Shown here: piece by piece, positions 30,386 to 33,843 of the stretch
Layout: each line of letters opens with the position of its first letter
How positions within the stretch are numbered: the first letter of the stretch is position 1
Source: Terriglobia bacterium
Lineage (GTDB): Bacteria > Acidobacteriota > Terriglobia > Bryobacterales > UBA6623
Length of the DNA stretch: 33,843 bases
Direction: 5' to 3'
Assembly: GCA_009838515.1 (NCBI GenBank)
Contig: VXRL01000044.1
Coordinates: forward strand, 134,824 to 168,666
The notes under the pieces: model-generated
Seen by the model: only the letters and a program-made list of their open reading frames with translations
What the model was told of the DNA's origin: nothing
Databases searched by the model: none
Made by a program: the position numbers and the translations under genes

Positions 30386-30399
30386 GGGATTATAATCCC
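30386..30399. repeat. 14-bp perfect palindrome
   Basis: GGGATTATAATCCC, with no spacer, in the gap between the ankyrin fragment and the sulfatase stop. It may be a regulator site left by the element, or chance. It has a core TATAAT on both strands. Confidence 0.4.
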
Positions 30400-30550
30400 A
30401 AGCCGGCCGCAGCGCGCCTTTGAGCACATCGCGGCGAAGCAATTCGTCAGGCTGATGGGCCGCTTTGTTCATGGTGTGTCCTCTCTTCGGATGGATAGCG
30501 CGCTGGATAGCTTGTTGGGACCTGGCGCTCGGGATCATGGTCAGTTGGGC

Positions 30551-31969
30551 TCATTGCATAGCGCCAATGGGTTCATGATGCGTGGGGATCGCTTTGCGCA
30601 TCGTGGTTTTGATAGCCGCGTATTCAGGATCATTCGCGAGGTTGTGCCATTCCCACTTGTCGACTTGGTGGTCGTACAGTTCTTCCGAGCCATCCTCGTA
30701 CACGATATATCGATACCGTTCGGAGCGAACGCCGTAATTCTTGAAGCCAAAGGTAGTCAAAGAGACTTTGTCCCAGGCGGCGTCAGGGTCTTTCATCAAG
30801 ACAGAGAGGTCGTTCCCTTCCAGCTGTCCCTCAGGCGGATCGATTGCAGTCAGTGAGGCCAAGGTCGGATAAATATCCAGCAGGTTCGCCGGCTTGGCCG
30901 TGGTCGAGCCAGGCGTGGTCACGCCCGGCGCCACCCATATCATATTGACCCGCGTGGCCCTTTCCCAGAGGGAGTATTTTGCCCAACGTTCTTTTTCACC
31001 CAGCTGAAAGCCATGGTCGCTCCACAACACAATAATCGTATTGTCGGCGTACCGTGACTTCTCGAGCGCCCCGACCATCTGACCAATCAGCTCATCGGTC
31101 ATGGCACTGGACGCCAGGTAAGCCTGAATGGCGTGCTTCCACTGACCCGCAGCCCTGATCGCCTTGGCCCACGCAATATGCCGCTGCTTTGAACTCGCTG
31201 CAGGCACATCTTCCAAGTCATCTTCCAGGTAGCCTTCCGGGATCTCTATCTCATCCAGAGGGAATCGATCGAAATATTCCTGAAGTGCGTAGTTGGGCAG
31301 ATGTGGTTGGAAGATGCCGGCGCCTACAAAAAAGGGTTCTTTCAGCTCACCTCCCAGCATCGTCTCTGCCGCCCATTTCGCAGTTTTCCCATCATTGATA
31401 TCCTCCAGGGTGACATCGGGAGCATAGGGGCCCCAGTCGGCGTATCTTGCGACTCCCTTCGTCATCCCATTGAGAGGTCTCGGAGATGCGAATCTGTCTA
31501 TGAACGGGAATAGGTCCTGCGTCTTACTCGGGTAATAGTCATCAAAGCCCCGACCCTGTACTTCATTCTTAAAATGAGCGCCGTGAAACAACTTGCCGGA
31601 GCCGGCTACATAGTAGCCATTCTGTTGCAACAACTCAGTCAAGAGCACCGAGCGATTCAGGATGGGGTTTTTTGTGAACGAATTTTGATTCACGTAATTA
31701 CCCGACGTCGAAGGGCGCATCCCAGTCATAAGGGCAGACCTTGAAGGACCGCAAGCTGGAGCCGCGCAGTGCGCATTGGTGAACACCATGCCCTTGGAAG
31801 CCAGTTTGTCCATGTGCGGCGTCCGGGCCTGAGGGTTGCCCTCAAGGGCGCCCGTCCAGTCATTCAAATCATCGATCGCGATGAAGAGGACATTGGGTCG
31901 GTCGGTCTGTCCTTGAACCGCATCGGGAGACGAGAGCAGAGCGAGGACCAGCGCGGCTAAGGCGACCAT
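30551..31969 (-). CDS. secreted sulfatase (iduronate-2-sulfatase-like)
   Basis: 472-residue exported type I sulfatase with a signal peptide (ALAALVLALLSSPDAVQG). The metal-binding DD pair is at 33-34 (AIDDLNDW). The formylglycine motif C73-G-P-S-R77, followed by SALMTG, is of the Cys type needing an FGE maturase, and the late LWSDHGFQLGEKERW segment is intact. It resembles iduronate-2-sulfatase/choline-sulfatase-like enzymes of polysaccharide degraders, probably cutting sulfate from marine or host glycans. Base composition looks clearly less GC-rich than its neighbours, which hints at recent acquisition. No sulfatase-maturing enzyme gene lies in the window; the radical SAM gene at 26747 is not an obvious anSME. 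Confidence 0.92.
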   Translation of the reverse strand: MVALAALVLALLSSPDAVQGQTDRPNVLFIAIDDLNDWTGALEGNPQARTPHMDKLASKGMVFTNAHCAAPACGPSRSALMTGMRPSTSGNYVNQNSFTKNPILNRSVLLTELLQQNGYYVAGSGKLFHGAHFKNEVQGRGFDDYYPSKTQDLFPFIDRFASPRPLNGMTKGVARYADWGPYAPDVTLEDINDGKTAKWAAETMLGGELKEPFFVGAGIFQPHLPNYALQEYFDRFPLDEIEIPEGYLEDDLEDVPAASSKQRHIAWAKAIRAAGQWKHAIQAYLASSAMTDELIGQMVGALEKSRYADNTIIVLWSDHGFQLGEKERWAKYSLWERATRVNMIWVAPGVTTPGSTTAKPANLLDIYPTLASLTAIDPPEGQLEGNDLSVLMKDPDAAWDKVSLTTFGFKNYGVRSERYRYIVYEDGSEELYDHQVDKWEWHNLANDPEYAAIKTTMRKAIPTHHEPIGAMQ

Positions 31970-32021
31970 CGTGGCCCCCTGTGAAACTTCACTGCAAGTT
32001 TCCCCACTATCGTTCCCTTCC

Positions 32022-32390
32022 CTATGCTGTGAATCGCTTGAACAAGTTCTCCGTCATGCGCTGCACGCGCGAATCTACACCTTGCGGCTGAGCGGCCTTG
32101 TGGGCGGGAAGCACGTGGCCTGGGGGCGATGACAAACCTTGCGCCCACCAGATGGTCCCGGCGTTGAAGACGACGTTGCCTTTGGGGCCGTCGTAGATCG
32201 TTGCTTCATGAGGCGTTCCGGGCGCTCTGCTGGCTTTCGTCTCACCATGAGTCAGGACTTCCATGCCGGGCAGGTCGAGGAGAGGATAGCCGTGCCACTC
32301 CCAGCCCACGAGGCCTTTGATTGCGTCGCCTTCCTTCATGCCCGTGCCTTCACACAGCCAGTGATCGGGCTTGGTGCAAGCCCAGTCGCC
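32022..32390 (-). pseudogene. C-terminal fragment of an N,N-dimethylformamidase-beta-like protein
   Basis: About 120 codons matching, at roughly two thirds identity by eye, the C-terminus of the larger gene at 32872: DWACTKPDHWLCEGTGM, IKGLVGWEWHGYPLLDLPGM, ATIYDGPKGNVVFNAGTIWW, LSSPPGH, GVDSRVQRMTENLF. Upstream the frame passes through a GGC-repeat into IS1595-type transposase sequence, so the N-terminal part of this copy has been lost. It is too diverged from its neighbour to be a recent tandem copy. Confidence 0.75.
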
Positions 32391-32439
32391 GCCGCCGCCG
32401 CTCCGTCCACCCATGAGCAGCGCTGTGCCGACCGCAGCA

Positions 32440-32767
32440 CCGATTCCCGCTCCACCAACGAGCGTCCCAGCGCCAACCAGCGCTCCTTGTGGTGCAATCC
32501 CGACAACGCCGTGCCGCTGAGGGCATTGAAGGTCTTGCCGCAGCGCTTGCAACTGTAGCGGCGCAACCCGCGCGTGGTGCCGCGGCGCACCGCGCCGCCG
32601 GCTTGGCAGTGCGGACAGCGCCGCTCGGTGTCAATCTGCAGTTCGATCGCGGCCACTGCCGCGGCCCCTTCGCTGCGCTCCTGCACGGCCTGCTGGAGTT
32701 GCGACCACTGCGCTGCGCTCAAGCGGTCCAAGCCCGCCAGCCAACTCTGGAAACTCTGGTTCGTCAT
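32440..32767 (-). pseudogene. IS1595 family transposase, N-terminal fragment
   Basis: From ATG 32767 the first ~108 residues match an IS1595/ISSpo3-like transposase: SWLAGLDRLSAAQWSQLQQA, a zinc ribbon with CPHC near 51-54 and CKRC near 73-76, then GKTFNALSGTALSGLHHKER. After LRSAQRC the sequence leaves the family. The ISXO2-like catalytic domain is missing, replaced by the dimethylformamidase-like fragment. The product is certainly inactive. Confidence 0.8.
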
Positions 32768-32803
32768 CGGGACTGATCCTCCTATATCTATAGCAATTAT
32801 ATT

Positions 32804-32837
32804 AAATAGCGAATAAAATACATACATTTCGCTATTT
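32804..32837. repeat. perfect 10-bp inverted repeat upstream of the IS1595 fragment
   Basis: AAATAGCGAA (32804-32813) and TTCGCTATTT (32828-32837) are exact reverse complements with a 14-bp AT-rich spacer. The repeat sits about 37 bp upstream of the transposase fragment start, inside a strikingly AT-rich stretch. It could be the outer end of the IS1595 element, its promoter-operator, or an older insertion target. Confidence 0.5.
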
Positions 32838-32871
32838 GAGCCTTGCAGATTCCTTTCGGGAGCAAACTGGC

Positions 32872-33813
32872 TCAAGCCTTTTGACTAACAATGCGCCTAA
32901 ACAGGTTGTGGGTGATTCGCTGCACTCGCTCGTCTACCCCTTGTTGCGTCACCCCGTGTCTCACGGGAGTGGCGTGACCCGGCGGGCTCGACAGACCGTT
33001 GGCCCACCAGATGGTCGCGGCATTGAAGATGATGTTGCCCTTGGGTCCGTCGTAAATCGTAGCGGTGTAGTGGCCCGGCTGCTTTCCATTGATTCGCGTC
33101 TCGCCTTCGGCAACGATCTGCATGCCGGGCAGGTCCATCATCGGGGCGCCGTGCCACTCCCAGCCGATTAGGCCTTTGACCGAATCCCCCTTCTTCATCC
33201 CGGTCCCCGCAAACAGCCAGTGCTCCGGCAGGGCGCACGTCCAATCGCCGGCGCCCCTTACGGGCGGGGTCGTCCGCGCTCCCATCAGCAGGGCGCCGTC
33301 GCGGCCCAAGGTGGGTTTAAACCCTTTCTCATAGGGCGACTCCGTCCGGCCCCTGTCACCGAACTCGGATTGCTCAGGGAAGAACCAGCCTTCCCGGCGC
33401 GTGGTGCGATAAGGCCTACCGCTGCTGGACGGATGTAGCGGTACGACACACAAGACGGCATTGGCGCTCAGGAACGCGAGGTTCACGCCTTCATTGCGTG
33501 CGTGCATCACGTTGTCGTACATGTCCTCGGTCCAGTACTCGTCGTGGCCGACCGAGATGAAACCCTTCGTACGCAGCAAGCCCGCTGGGTCGGCGTGCGT
33601 GTCGATGTTGGAGATGTAGGAGACGTCGTACCCGTGCTGCTCCAGCCAAAACGCCAACGGGAACTCCCAGGGCAAGTATTCGCCCGAACCGCCTGACTTC
33701 TCGATCTTGTTGACGGGGTGCGTGAACAAGGCGTAAGGACGATCGAAGCTCACCGTGCCGCTGGGCGCGGTCGTGCTGGGGCGTCCGTTGCGGATTCCGG
33801 CGAAAATGAACGC
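32872..33813 (-). pseudogene. N,N-dimethylformamidase beta subunit-like protein, 5'-truncated
   Basis: About 300 residues of the C-terminal domain found in dimethylformamidase large subunits and related proteins of unknown function: GYDVSYISNIDTHADP, FISVGHDEYWTEDMYD, GVNLAFLSANAV, then the WLFAGTGMKKGD to NLFRR tail shared with the fragment at 32022. The frame is open upstream to an in-frame TGA at 33814-33816. That TGA lies inside what looks like an IS21-type end starting near 33789, so the gene's N-terminal part is displaced by the insertion, or lies beyond it. An internal GTG at 33753 could start a shorter product, but it falls in mid-domain. Confidence 0.75.
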
Positions 33814-33843
33814 TCAATCCGAAGGAAAATGAACGCCCGTTCC
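33789..33843 (+). mobile_element. probable end of an IS21-family insertion sequence
   Basis: Starting at TG (33789-33790) there are tandem near-repeats of about 22 bp: 33794-33815 and 33816-33838, each with a TCCG...GAAAATGAACGC core, and a third unit begins at 33839. Multiple short terminal repeats behind a TG end are characteristic of IS21-like elements. The transposase genes would lie past the window edge, so family assignment rests only on the end structure. Confidence 0.55.

Overview
The window is GC-rich bacterial chromosome with mostly dense, ordinary gene content up to about 28.3 kb, followed by a decayed mobile-element region. The gene set suggests Acidobacteriota or a related soil/marine lineage. 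It includes a planctomycete-type PSCyt1/DUF1549/DUF1553 cytochrome paired with a DUF1501 Tat protein, several secreted alpha/beta hydrolases, a CehA/McbA-type PHP hydrolase, a NIPSNAP protein, a DinB/DUF1572 protein and an archaeal-style DUF5612 ACT protein. No rRNA or marker phylogeny is available here, so this assignment is inference only.

Region by region. 0.3-5.0 kb: a translationally coupled pair (PSCyt/LamG/DUF1553 protein and DUF1501 protein), convergent with surE. 5.8-8.2 kb: an ArgD-like class III aminotransferase and a mandelate racemase/enolase-superfamily enzyme. 8.3-10.1 kb: an exported M24 peptidase and rnhA diverge from a perfect 11-bp inverted repeat. 10.3-15.4 kb: four exported hydrolases, namely an EF-hand/PHB-depolymerase-like esterase, a CehA/McbA PHP enzyme, an AXE1-like hydrolase and a BD-FAE-like lipoprotein esterase. 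15.5-20.0 kb: a CDP-alcohol phosphatidyltransferase, a membrane-anchored exported protein overlapping the end of secA, and secA itself. 20.6-22.2 kb: a broken IS630 transposase and a secreted esterase bracketed by 41-bp imperfect inverted repeats. 22.5-25.3 kb: a minus-strand run DUF5612 > quinone-oxidoreductase-like MDR > NIPSNAP > DinB. 25.4-26.7 kb: a single open frame fusing the ribosome-assembly factor RbfA to the flavin transferase ApbE. 26.7-27.8 kb: a radical SAM/SPASM protein. 28.15-28.32 kb: tRNA-Gly(GCC) and tRNA-Cys(GCA).

Downstream of the tRNAs lies what looks like the wreck of a tRNA-associated integrative element. It holds a higBA toxin-antitoxin pair, a tyrosine recombinase that has lost its catalytic domain, an excisionase-like HTH fragment and an ankyrin 3' fragment. 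Beyond it are a sulfatase, a C-terminal fragment of an N,N-dimethylformamidase-beta-like protein, an IS1595-type transposase N-terminus, and a second, longer copy of the dimethylformamidase-like gene. That last gene is cut at the window edge by what looks like the end of an IS21-family element.

The most interesting observations are the RbfA-ApbE continuous frame with an internal ribosome binding site and start, the IS630-like bracket carrying an esterase, and the tRNA-linked element remnant in which higBA occupies the place of the integrase catalytic domain.
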